Shown one piece after another: positions 1 through 6,085 of a DNA stretch of 9,266 nucleotides. The position numbers were made by a program, and so were the translations under genes. Every line of letters starts with the position of its first letter. Position 1 is the first letter of the stretch. The notes below the pieces were generated by a model. It was not told the DNA's origin. It made no database searches and saw nothing but the letters and a program-made list of their open reading frames with translations. Origin of the DNA: an uncultured Pseudomonadota bacterium (lineage in GTDB: Bacteria > Myxococcota > UBA796); contig CAJWHX010000108.1 of NCBI GenBank assembly GCA_913040875.1, forward strand, positions 1-9,266. The letters are read 5' to 3'.

Positions 1-1
1 T

Positions 2-61
2 GGACCAGCGACTCTAGATAAAATTAAGCCAGACTGTACCGTCGGTGAAACAGCCAAGTAA
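2..61 (+). CDS. Possible 3' end of an unidentified gene (partial)
   Basis: Of the three plus-strand frames entering from the left edge, only frame 2 stays open to a useful stop; it encodes 19 residues (GPATLDKIKPDCTVGETAK) and ends in TAA at 59-61. A strong plus-strand terminator hairpin lies 49 bases further on, which is where the end of a plus-strand transcription unit would be expected. No family can be recognised from so short a tail. The stretch could equally be non-coding spacer downstream of the minus-strand shell gene, because 19 open codons are not statistically strong. Confidence 0.3.
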   Translation, partial: GPATLDKIKPDCTVGETAK

Positions 62-97
62 CGGTACCCTCCAGACAATAGTTTCAGGACAATTCTT

Positions 98-391
98 TCA
101 AGATAAAGAGGTGTTCGAAGACAGTAGATCTTCGAGCACCTTTTTTGTATCGGAATGAGGAATGGCAATCACGTGTTTGATGACTTCCACGCCAAACGAT
201 TGTGCCTGTCTCATACCAATCTCTAAGCTCGCACAAAGCGCATTGTACTCTCCCGAAAGAGCAATCAGCACCGTCTCACCATTGGTTCGGCTTCCCACAT
301 AGGACACCGAAGCAGATTTCACCATTGCGTCTGTAGCCTCAACGGATGCTAGCAACCCCTTGACTTCTAAAAGTCCAATACTGTGAGACAT
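98..391 (-). CDS. BMC-domain microcompartment shell protein (single domain, BMC-H size)
   Basis: This 97-residue protein is a single bacterial-microcompartment (BMC, Pfam PF00936 type) domain. Such subunits form hexamers that tile the protein shell of microcompartments. The sequence follows PduA/EutM closely: SIGLLEVKGLLASVEATDAMVKSA matches the family's ALGMIETRG..A.IEA.DAMVKAA start, the lattice Lys of AMVK is kept, and HVIAIPHSD matches HVIPRPH.D, although the usual Arg before PH is Ile. The pore loop (VGSRTNGETVLIALSGE) is about one residue shorter than in PduA and carries N-G-E-T instead of the Gly-rich motif. The last residues (SSNTSLS) are Ser/Thr rich. The start at 391 is preferred because TTGGAG lies 5 bases before this ATG; an in-frame ATG at 457 would overlap the kinase gene. 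It follows the kinase by 40 bases on the same strand and is probably co-transcribed. No cargo enzyme is in view. Confidence 0.9.
   Translation of the reverse strand: MSHSIGLLEVKGLLASVEATDAMVKSASVSYVGSRTNGETVLIALSGEYNALCASLEIGMRQAQSFGVEVIKHVIAIPHSDTKKVLEDLLSSNTSLS
110..146 (+). terminator. Rho-independent terminator, plus-strand direction, inside the 3' end of the BMC gene
   Basis: A 12-base stem (110-121 GGTGTTCGAAGA with 129-140 TCTTCGAGCACC, one G-T wobble) encloses a 7-base loop and is followed immediately by six T (141-146). This is the classic intrinsic terminator layout for plus-strand transcription. Read on the minus strand, the hairpin is followed by a weaker T-rich stretch (TCTTTATCTT), so it could work in both directions. 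However, minus-strand termination there would fall at or before the shell gene's own stop codon at 98-100, so plus-strand use is more likely. Confidence 0.8.
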
Positions 392-431
392 AGGTACTCC
401 AATTTTTCCATGGATATAACCGTTCTGTGAT

Positions 432-2393
432 TCAAGGTACAACAGAAGGTACACCATTTATATACAACAGATGATTGCTCGTACACTCTGCACAGGTCAC
501 GAGTCCTACCCAATCGATGATCCCATCTTGATTCCAATCACCAAGACCCTTCATTCGACCATACTCCTCGTCGCTCAGTTTCATTTTCCAACATGGAGAG
601 GAAGACAGCTCAATTAGTTTTTGGCTCCCGGCTTGAATTCCATACAGCCTCCACTCCCCATCAGCAAGTTCCACAGGCAACAGACGCTTCAAATCTGGCA
701 CTCGAGCCACTTCAGTCGGTGTGGACATCGATAAATTACGCTGAACATCACGGCGTAAGATTCTATCGCCATCCAGATACGCAACCCAAGGCTGGTTGGG
801 AACAAACACAACGTTCGGAACAGATCCAAGTGGTGAGTGCCCCATAAAGCCCTCCTTGGAACCCAGACGATACTGAATGTTTTGATCCAATATGGGCACG
901 GTAAACATCACGTCTAGCCAACCATCTTGATTCAAATCCACCAACGCACCCTGTCTGGGAGGAGGAGCTTGAAAATTTTTGCCAGAAACTTCCCATGTGC
1001 GAGCAGTCGTTTGCACATGAGTTTGAATGTTGGATTCATCCTCGTGTAACGTCACGAAATCCAACAAACCATCCCTATTCAAATCTCCAATTAACGGCAG
1101 CTGATTGATTCTTCCCACGTCGATTTCAACAAATGTCTCTAGAGCATAGTCTGAATTGCCCCAATATATCGAGATGGACTGATCCATTTGATTGGAATAT
1201 ACCGAATCGACAAATCCATCCCCATCTACATCCAATAGACCTGCTGCAACGGTTTCACGTGGTCCCAAACGTCGAAATTGGTGTTGGGTTTCGATGATTT
1301 GTTCACAGGCCGGTATTTCAACTTTTGATTCCTGTAAACCGATCGAAGTATTCTCCGGCGATAGACTCAACACTTGAATACTGAGTACCAATACAGTCAA
1401 CAGCATCACAACTAAAATGACCACAGCCCCTTTAATCCATCGATTGGTTTGTACCTGAAGCTGCTCCGTCGACACTGTACTCACGGGTTGGATCGGTTTG
1501 GAAGCAGACGATAACTGAGACTCATATCGATGAACGGACTGAAAATCGATGGGGGTGAGTCGTGTGTAGCGTTCACCATCTAGTGAACGTATTATCTGTT
1601 CTAAAGCGCTCTGCATCTCCTGCGCGGATTGAAATCGATCTTCCAAAGATTCAGATCCTGCACGCTCGAAGAACTTCAACAATTCAATCGGCCACTCTCT
1701 ATCTTTGACTTCTTCAGTCAAAAGCATCATTGTTCGGCTGGAAAACAAGTCCCCCTTCAATTCACCGAAGAGCACCCATTGCATCGTCATTGCCAAACTG
1801 TATAAGTCAGCCTGTGGGGTGACGTCTTTAAAAGACAGTCGCTGTTCTGGAGCCATGAATGCCACAGTCCCCGCCAACACTCCACTTTGGGTCAACACCA
1901 TCGAAGCATCCCGCAACGAAGCCAGACCAAAGTCGGTGAGTTTAAAAGATTTCCCGTTGAGTCCAACCAAAATATTATGGGGTTTAATATCTCGATGTAC
2001 GATTCCCTGTGTGTGAATCTCTTTCAGCGCGGATAAAATTTGGACTCCCATATCGAGTGCTGTGAGCAAAGAGAACGCCTCTCTTTGACCCACCCAATCT
2101 GCGATGCTGACCTGGCAAAGCTCCATCACGATACACAGCTGGTTTTCATGGTGAAAATGATCGTAAATATGGACGACATTTGGGTCGTGAATGCTCGCCA
2201 TAATACTGACTTCACGGCTCAAGCGGCGACTGGGTGAGAAGGATTCTACCCCTTCTTCTGCCGACTGCTGAAGTGGTACACACTTCATCGCACACTCTCG
2301 CTCCAAGTCTAGATCAATGACTCGGAACACATCCCCCATCCCACCAGAGCCAATCTTAGCAATTTTATGATAGCGATTGTATTTGTCAGACAT
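432..2393 (-). CDS. Membrane Ser/Thr protein kinase (Hanks/PknB type) with periplasmic FG-GAP/VCBS-like repeats
   Basis: The 653-residue protein is a eukaryotic-like Ser/Thr kinase. Visible motifs are the Gly-rich loop GSGGMG (15-20), the ATP Lys in AMK (37), the helix-C Glu (61), catalytic HRDIKPHN (133-140), DFG (154-156), GT..FMAPE (175-183) and ADLYS (195-199), so the kinase looks active; RD-type activation is expected. A linker (about 270-318) leads to one membrane span (320-344). The remaining 309 residues should lie outside the cytoplasm and contain four acidic calcium-loop repeats of FG-GAP/VCBS type: DVDGDGFVD (388-396), DLNRDGLLD (437-445), DLNQDGWLD (486-494) and DWNQDGIID (619-627). 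A Cys pair (634, 637) is near the end. Such repeats usually build a beta-propeller, so ligand or calcium sensing is a reasonable inference. No clear ribosome site precedes the ATG, but the kinase fold starts at residue 8, so little is missing. It is the first gene of a unit with the BMC shell gene. Confidence 0.93.
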   Translation of the reverse strand: MSDKYNRYHKIAKIGSGGMGDVFRVIDLDLERECAMKCVPLQQSAEEGVESFSPSRRLSREVSIMASIHDPNVVHIYDHFHHENQLCIVMELCQVSIADWVGQREAFSLLTALDMGVQILSALKEIHTQGIVHRDIKPHNILVGLNGKSFKLTDFGLASLRDASMVLTQSGVLAGTVAFMAPEQRLSFKDVTPQADLYSLAMTMQWVLFGELKGDLFSSRTMMLLTEEVKDREWPIELLKFFERAGSESLEDRFQSAQEMQSALEQIIRSLDGERYTRLTPIDFQSVHRYESQLSSASKPIQPVSTVSTEQLQVQTNRWIKGAVVILVVMLLTVLVLSIQVLSLSPENTSIGLQESKVEIPACEQIIETQHQFRRLGPRETVAAGLLDVDGDGFVDSVYSNQMDQSISIYWGNSDYALETFVEIDVGRINQLPLIGDLNRDGLLDFVTLHEDESNIQTHVQTTARTWEVSGKNFQAPPPRQGALVDLNQDGWLDVMFTVPILDQNIQYRLGSKEGFMGHSPLGSVPNVVFVPNQPWVAYLDGDRILRRDVQRNLSMSTPTEVARVPDLKRLLPVELADGEWRLYGIQAGSQKLIELSSSPCWKMKLSDEEYGRMKGLGDWNQDGIIDWVGLVTCAECTSNHLLYINGVPSVVP

Positions 2394-2548
2394 ATTGAAA
2401 AACTATCCGAACGAAGAAAATTTAACCACTTGGGCGGTGTCTATTCTACTGCTATTTTCACTGACGAATTGTCAACAATTCCGTATGGGGTTAATTTCTC
2501 TGTGTTATTTGAACGTTATATTGACAACAGCTATATCCGAGGATTCTC
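2394..2548. promoter_or_regulatory. Divergent intergenic region between kinase and lipoprotein genes
   Basis: The 155 bases must hold the promoters of both the leftward kinase/BMC unit and the rightward lipoprotein/glycosyltransferase/asnB unit. The region is AT-rich. On the minus strand TTGACA (complement of 2470-2475) lies 21 bases from TAGAAT (complement of 2443-2448), a good pair of hexamers but with over-long spacing. On the plus strand TATATT (2517-2522) resembles a -10 box but lacks a good -35. No promoter can be assigned firmly. Confidence 0.4.
2466..2481. promoter_or_regulatory. Perfect 16-base palindrome, candidate operator
   Basis: GAATTGTCAACAATTC consists of two perfect 7-base inverted arms separated by CA. 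It sits in the middle of the divergent intergenic region and includes a minus-strand TTGACA, so a bound dimeric regulator could control either or both units. A related sequence, ATTGACAACA (2520-2529), matches ATTGTCAACA (2468-2477) at 9 of 10 bases, 52 bases away, close to five helical turns. The regulator is unknown. Confidence 0.45.
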
Positions 2549-3205
2549 ATGCGCCTGCTTTCATTGCTCTCATTCTCACTATTAATCGGCTGCCCTGACC
2601 CCAACGCCTCCTCATCTGGTATGGAGTCCACCTCAACAGCAACTGGTGGCACAGACCCACAAGCGACCACTGGTTCACAAGAAACAGATCCAAGCGCTGC
2701 CCGACTTAGCTGCGCAGAAGGGGACACAAACTGCATCACCATATCTGGAAGCATGGTCTACGACGGCACACCCAACGGATCAATTCGGTTGGATGTACAA
2801 AAAGTACGAAAAGGCTCTGCGCCCATGCTGGTACACACATTGGAAATGCAATCTGTTGATGAATTCTCTTTTGATGCCCCCAAAGGATATGGTCCCATCA
2901 TCATCACTGGATTCATCGATGAGGCAGGTGATGGTCCTTCTGCTTCTGATCCACAAGGTCGATTGAGCATCGATATCGGTGAAGAATCTCAGATAGATCT
3001 CAAGATTGAAGTCAAGTCCGACAATGCACCTGTACAGCCCAAACCACCATCGGACAAACCCGACGACAAATCTGGAAGCGCTTCAAACAACAAAGATGCA
3101 CCGACTGAAAATGGTTCTGAGAAGCCTGCCGCTGCTCCACCTGCAGATGCACCTCCCGCTGACGATGCACCTCCCGCTGACGATGCCCCCCCCGCTGACG
3201 AATAA
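2549..3205 (+). CDS. Putative envelope lipoprotein with Pro/Asp-rich C-terminal repeats
   Basis: The 218-residue product starts with a short lipoprotein signal (MRLLSLLSFSLLIGC) whose lipobox LIGC places the lipidated Cys at residue 15. The mature N-terminus is a Ser/Thr-rich linker. A Cys pair (RLSCAEGDTNC) opens a roughly 100-residue beta-rich domain, with alternating segments such as ITISGSMVYDG, SIRLDVQKV, GPIIITGFIDEAGDGPSASDPQG and SQIDLKIEV. It ends in a charged, low-complexity tail with tandem APPADD units. GAGGA (2539-2543) lies 5 bases before the ATG and supports this start. I recognise no named family; the domain resembles small beta-sandwich surface modules. It leads a unit with the glycosyltransferase and asnB genes, 11 bases upstream of the former, so it may sit at the cell envelope where those products act. 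Outer-membrane location is likely because residue +2 is Pro rather than Asp. Confidence 0.8.
   Translation: MRLLSLLSFSLLIGCPDPNASSSGMESTSTATGGTDPQATTGSQETDPSAARLSCAEGDTNCITISGSMVYDGTPNGSIRLDVQKVRKGSAPMLVHTLEMQSVDEFSFDAPKGYGPIIITGFIDEAGDGPSASDPQGRLSIDIGEESQIDLKIEVKSDNAPVQPKPPSDKPDDKSGSASNNKDAPTENGSEKPAAAPPADAPPADDAPPADDAPPADE
3146..3199 (+). repeat. Three tandem 18-base repeats with a C8 tract
   Basis: Three units of GATGCACCTCCCGCTGAC (3146-3163, 3164-3181, 3182-3199) encode the DAPPAD repeats at the end of the lipoprotein. The first two are identical. The third has A-to-C and T-to-C changes that create a run of eight C (3186-3193). A degenerate earlier unit (GCTGCTCCACCTGCA) precedes them. 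Repeat number and tract length are candidates for slippage. Confidence 0.85.
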
Positions 3206-3216
3206 GCAGTTTATAC

Positions 3217-4182
3217 ATGAGTGATACACCCTATCTCAGCCTCATCGTTCCTGTATACGATGAAGAAGACAACTTGCGTCAATTACACAACGCGATTGTG
3301 GCTGCTCTAGCCAATCAAACCTTTGAAGTCATCTACGTTAACGATGGGTCTAGAGATGCATCTGCACAAGTATTGGAAAGGATTGCCAAAGAAGATGAGC
3401 GGGCACGAGTCATTCACTTCGTTCGAAACTATGGTCAAACAGCAGCCTTAACCGCTGGCATTCGTTCTGCTCAAGCGGAATTACTGGTCACTCTTGATGC
3501 CGATCTTCAAAACGACCCCAGTGATATTCCAATGATGCTAACTCATTTAAAAGATGCTGATGTTGTTTGTGGATGGAGAAAAGACAGGAAAGATTCCTAC
3601 CTCTCTAGAACATTCCCTTCTAAGATAGCCAACTGGCTTATCTCACGGTTGTCCAATGTATACATGCATGACTATGGGTGTACACTGCGCATTTATCGAA
3701 AAGAATTTATCCAAGACATCCCTTTGTACGGTGAAATGCATCGATTTATCCCAATCTATGTGACTTGGGCAGGGGCTCGTCTGGTTGAGGTCCCCGTTAA
3801 ACACCACGCAAGAACTCGGGGAGAGAGTAAATATGGGTTGTGGCGCATTCCAAAGGTCCTACTAGACCTAACGACGTTAAAATTCCTGCGAGATTTCTTT
3901 GTCACCCCAATCTACTTTTTTGGATGGCTTGGAATCGGATTTGTAGCTTTGGGACTGATGATGATGACGACAAGCATCGGCTTGTGGTTTCAGGGTTTAC
4001 ATCCAGAACTAGCCGCGTCATTAACCACTCTAGGACCGATTTTATGTGGGCTTGGTATCGTTGAGATTACGCTTGGCATTATTGCTGAGGTTTTAATTCG
4101 CATGCATTTTGAATTGCAACAAAAGGAACCGTATCGGATAGCCCGTCGCATCAATTTCCCTACTTCCAACAAAGAACAATAA
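3217..4182 (+). CDS. Family 2 membrane glycosyltransferase (DPM1/GtrB/ArnC-like)
   Basis: The 321-residue protein has a GT-A catalytic domain and two C-terminal membrane spans. The pattern is that of enzymes that transfer a sugar from a nucleotide donor to polyprenyl phosphate on the cytoplasmic side. Visible features are the N-terminal SLIVPVYDEEDNL, VNDGS (41-45), RNYGQTAAL (70-78), metal-binding DADLQNDP (94-101), DYGCTLR (152-158) and RGESKYG (201-207). The spans are at about 230-258 and 268-293. These match the GtrB/DPM-type subgroup in order and length. Donor sugar and specificity cannot be read from the sequence. No clear ribosome site precedes the ATG, which lies 11 bases after the lipoprotein stop, so translation may be coupled. 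The next gene, asnB-like, follows after 2 bases, suggesting the amidotransferase modifies the same sugar or glycan. Confidence 0.9.
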   Translation: MSDTPYLSLIVPVYDEEDNLRQLHNAIVAALANQTFEVIYVNDGSRDASAQVLERIAKEDERARVIHFVRNYGQTAALTAGIRSAQAELLVTLDADLQNDPSDIPMMLTHLKDADVVCGWRKDRKDSYLSRTFPSKIANWLISRLSNVYMHDYGCTLRIYRKEFIQDIPLYGEMHRFIPIYVTWAGARLVEVPVKHHARTRGESKYGLWRIPKVLLDLTTLKFLRDFFVTPIYFFGWLGIGFVALGLMMMTTSIGLWFQGLHPELAASLTTLGPILCGLGIVEITLGIIAEVLIRMHFELQQKEPYRIARRINFPTSNKEQ

Positions 4183-4184
4183 AC

Positions 4185-6080
4185 ATGTGCGGAATTATTG
4201 GGTGGTTCAATCCAAAAGGTGCATCACAGAAGTTCACGGATACTTTAAACGCCTCGCACCTCATACAACAGCTGGTTCATCGTGGTCCATCGGCTCAAGG
4301 CGATCAATCAATCCAGAACAACAGCACAATTTTTGCCACACTAGCCACCGCTCGTCTAGCCATCGTTGGAGTTGAAAATGGTGCTCAACCCGTACAAAGT
4401 CCTTGTGGACGATGGTGGGTGAGTATGAATGGAGAGGTCTACAATCACCATACACTCAGACGAGAGTGTCTAGGAAATGGGGTTGAGCCTCTCAATCAAT
4501 CCGATACCGCTGTCGTTGCAGCCCTTCTCACCTTCCTGCCCTTAGAGAAGGTGATTGAACGTTTACGAGGAATGTTTGCGCTGGCTATAGTCGATACACA
4601 CACCCAATCTGTCCATATTTTCAGAGATCGTTCGGGCCAAAAGCCACTCTACTGGACCACACTGCCTGATAATACACTCGTATGGAGCAGTGAAGTTCGA
4701 GTATTGGAAGACATTTATCGAAGGACGAATATCCCCTTAAGATACAATCACACGGCGATTTCTCACCTACTTTGTTTTGAATACATACCGGCTCCTCTAA
4801 GCATCTGGATAGGAATCCACAAGCTTCAGCCGGCACACTGCTTACAAGCAAATCCAGACCGATATTCAGAACCCAAGCCTTATTGGACATTCCCGACTCA
4901 ATCCACGGATACTTCTTCATCAAGATTGCATTGGGAACAGTCCTTGTACTTGGCTTTGCGCTCCTCAACACAGATTCGACTGAATGCCGACGTGGAGGTC
5001 GGTACATTATTGAGCGGCGGAATCGACTCCACCACCATTACGGCACTGGCAACAGAGATTCACCCCAACATTCGAAGCTTCTCCGTTGCTGTTCAAGCAG
5101 ACGGTTTTTCGGAACGAGATGCCATCCTTGAGAATCAAGCACATATCCAAGCTCAATCCAATTTACAATCTATACTCTGGTCCTTCGAGCAATCAGACTT
5201 TGACAAAGTCCTTTCCGATACACTCGATCACATGGATGAACCCTTGAGTGACTCTTCATTGATTGTCACTTGGTTTCTGTTTAAACAGATTCAATCTATG
5301 GGTCTAAAGTGCGTACTGTCAGGAGATGGCGCCGATGAAATATTTGCGGGATATCCAACCTATAAAGCCCATTGGATAAACCAGACAAAATTACCACGAA
5401 TTGGTCTTCGAAAGTTTCTCGCACCATTTGTACAACGCATACCTGCCAGTCACAAGAGCGTTTCATGGGAAGAGATGCTCAAGCGATGGACCAGCATCAA
5501 TCAAGATGGTCAGCTCGAATGGTGGCGAGAACACCAGCTCTGGATGGGGGCTTGGATGCCAACTGAGCTGTCTAGAATCGATGGTTTATGGGATATTGCA
5601 GATTTTTGGGCGAAACAAACCAACAGCTCACGAGTTGGAGACGCTTTGTTTCTGGATCAACGACTCTACCTTGCCGAAGGTGTACTGACCAAAGTAGATA
5701 GAGCCTCGATGGCGCATGGAATTGAAGTAAGATCACCATTTCTGGATCATCGAATCGTAGAGTTGGTCAGTCAGATACCGCTCCACTTCAAACTAAATCG
5801 ACACGGAAACAAACAAATCTTAAGAGGCCTACTTCCCCAGTTATCCAAGAATATCCAATCTCGACCAAAAAAAGGCTTCGGCTCTCCAGTCGCACAATGG
5901 ATGCTATCCTCTTGCGCAAACGAACTGGATGCCCTACCAGACAGACTGGATACTTGGATTCCCCAATCCCAGATGCGTACCATTGTATCGGAACACCGGA
6001 CAGGAAGTCACAATCATCGAAGACGCTTGTGGTCAGCATTTATACTCAGTGAATGGATGAAGAGACACCCTGAATCGTAA
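4185..6080 (+). CDS. asnB: Glutamine-hydrolysing asparagine synthase-like amidotransferase
   Basis: The 631-residue protein has both AsnB domains. The N-terminal class II glutaminase starts MCGIIGWF, with Cys2 the nucleophile after Met removal; HRGP (32-35), RLAIV (57-61), NGEVYNH (82-88) and SDT (106-108) follow. The C-terminal ATP-binding synthetase domain has the PP-loop SGGIDS (277-282), SGDGADEIFAGY (379-390) and the KVDRASMAHGIEVRSPFLDH segment, all intact. The family releases ammonia from glutamine and passes it to an adenylated carboxylate, classically aspartate. Its length and position beside a polyprenyl-phosphate glycosyltransferase resemble the paralogues found in surface polysaccharide clusters, so the acceptor may be a sugar acid or other glycan carboxylate rather than free aspartate (inference). 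The ATG lies 2 bases after the glycosyltransferase stop with no ribosome site, indicating coupling. The stop lies only 5 bases from that of the convergent gene, and no terminator is visible. Confidence 0.93.
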   Translation: MCGIIGWFNPKGASQKFTDTLNASHLIQQLVHRGPSAQGDQSIQNNSTIFATLATARLAIVGVENGAQPVQSPCGRWWVSMNGEVYNHHTLRRECLGNGVEPLNQSDTAVVAALLTFLPLEKVIERLRGMFALAIVDTHTQSVHIFRDRSGQKPLYWTTLPDNTLVWSSEVRVLEDIYRRTNIPLRYNHTAISHLLCFEYIPAPLSIWIGIHKLQPAHCLQANPDRYSEPKPYWTFPTQSTDTSSSRLHWEQSLYLALRSSTQIRLNADVEVGTLLSGGIDSTTITALATEIHPNIRSFSVAVQADGFSERDAILENQAHIQAQSNLQSILWSFEQSDFDKVLSDTLDHMDEPLSDSSLIVTWFLFKQIQSMGLKCVLSGDGADEIFAGYPTYKAHWINQTKLPRIGLRKFLAPFVQRIPASHKSVSWEEMLKRWTSINQDGQLEWWREHQLWMGAWMPTELSRIDGLWDIADFWAKQTNSSRVGDALFLDQRLYLAEGVLTKVDRASMAHGIEVRSPFLDHRIVELVSQIPLHFKLNRHGNKQILRGLLPQLSKNIQSRPKKGFGSPVAQWMLSSCANELDALPDRLDTWIPQSQMRTIVSEHRTGSHNHRRRLWSAFILSEWMKRHPES

Positions 6081-6085
6081 ACAAA

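Noticed and set aside
36..67. Inverted repeat GTACCGT / ACGGTAC
   Set aside because: Seven-base arms with an 18-base loop and no T run; it overlaps the possible partial gene and the stronger terminator downstream explains the region better.
392..453. Three copies of AGGTAC, two within a 12-base direct repeat
   Set aside because: Short, overlapping the kinase 3' end and shell-gene leader; too short to separate from chance.
392..457. Upstream extension of the BMC shell protein to an ATG at 457
   Set aside because: The added 22 residues match nothing in the family, overlap the kinase stop, and a good ribosome site precedes the internal ATG at 391.
2521..2526. Perfect TTGACA as a -35 box for the lipoprotein gene
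   Set aside because: A -10 at normal spacing would fall next to or after the start codon at 2549. It is better read as part of the repeated ATTGACAACA motif.
4621..5007. A 128-residue minus-strand open frame
   Set aside because: It is antisense to the asparagine synthase gene, which has full domain motifs on the plus strand.
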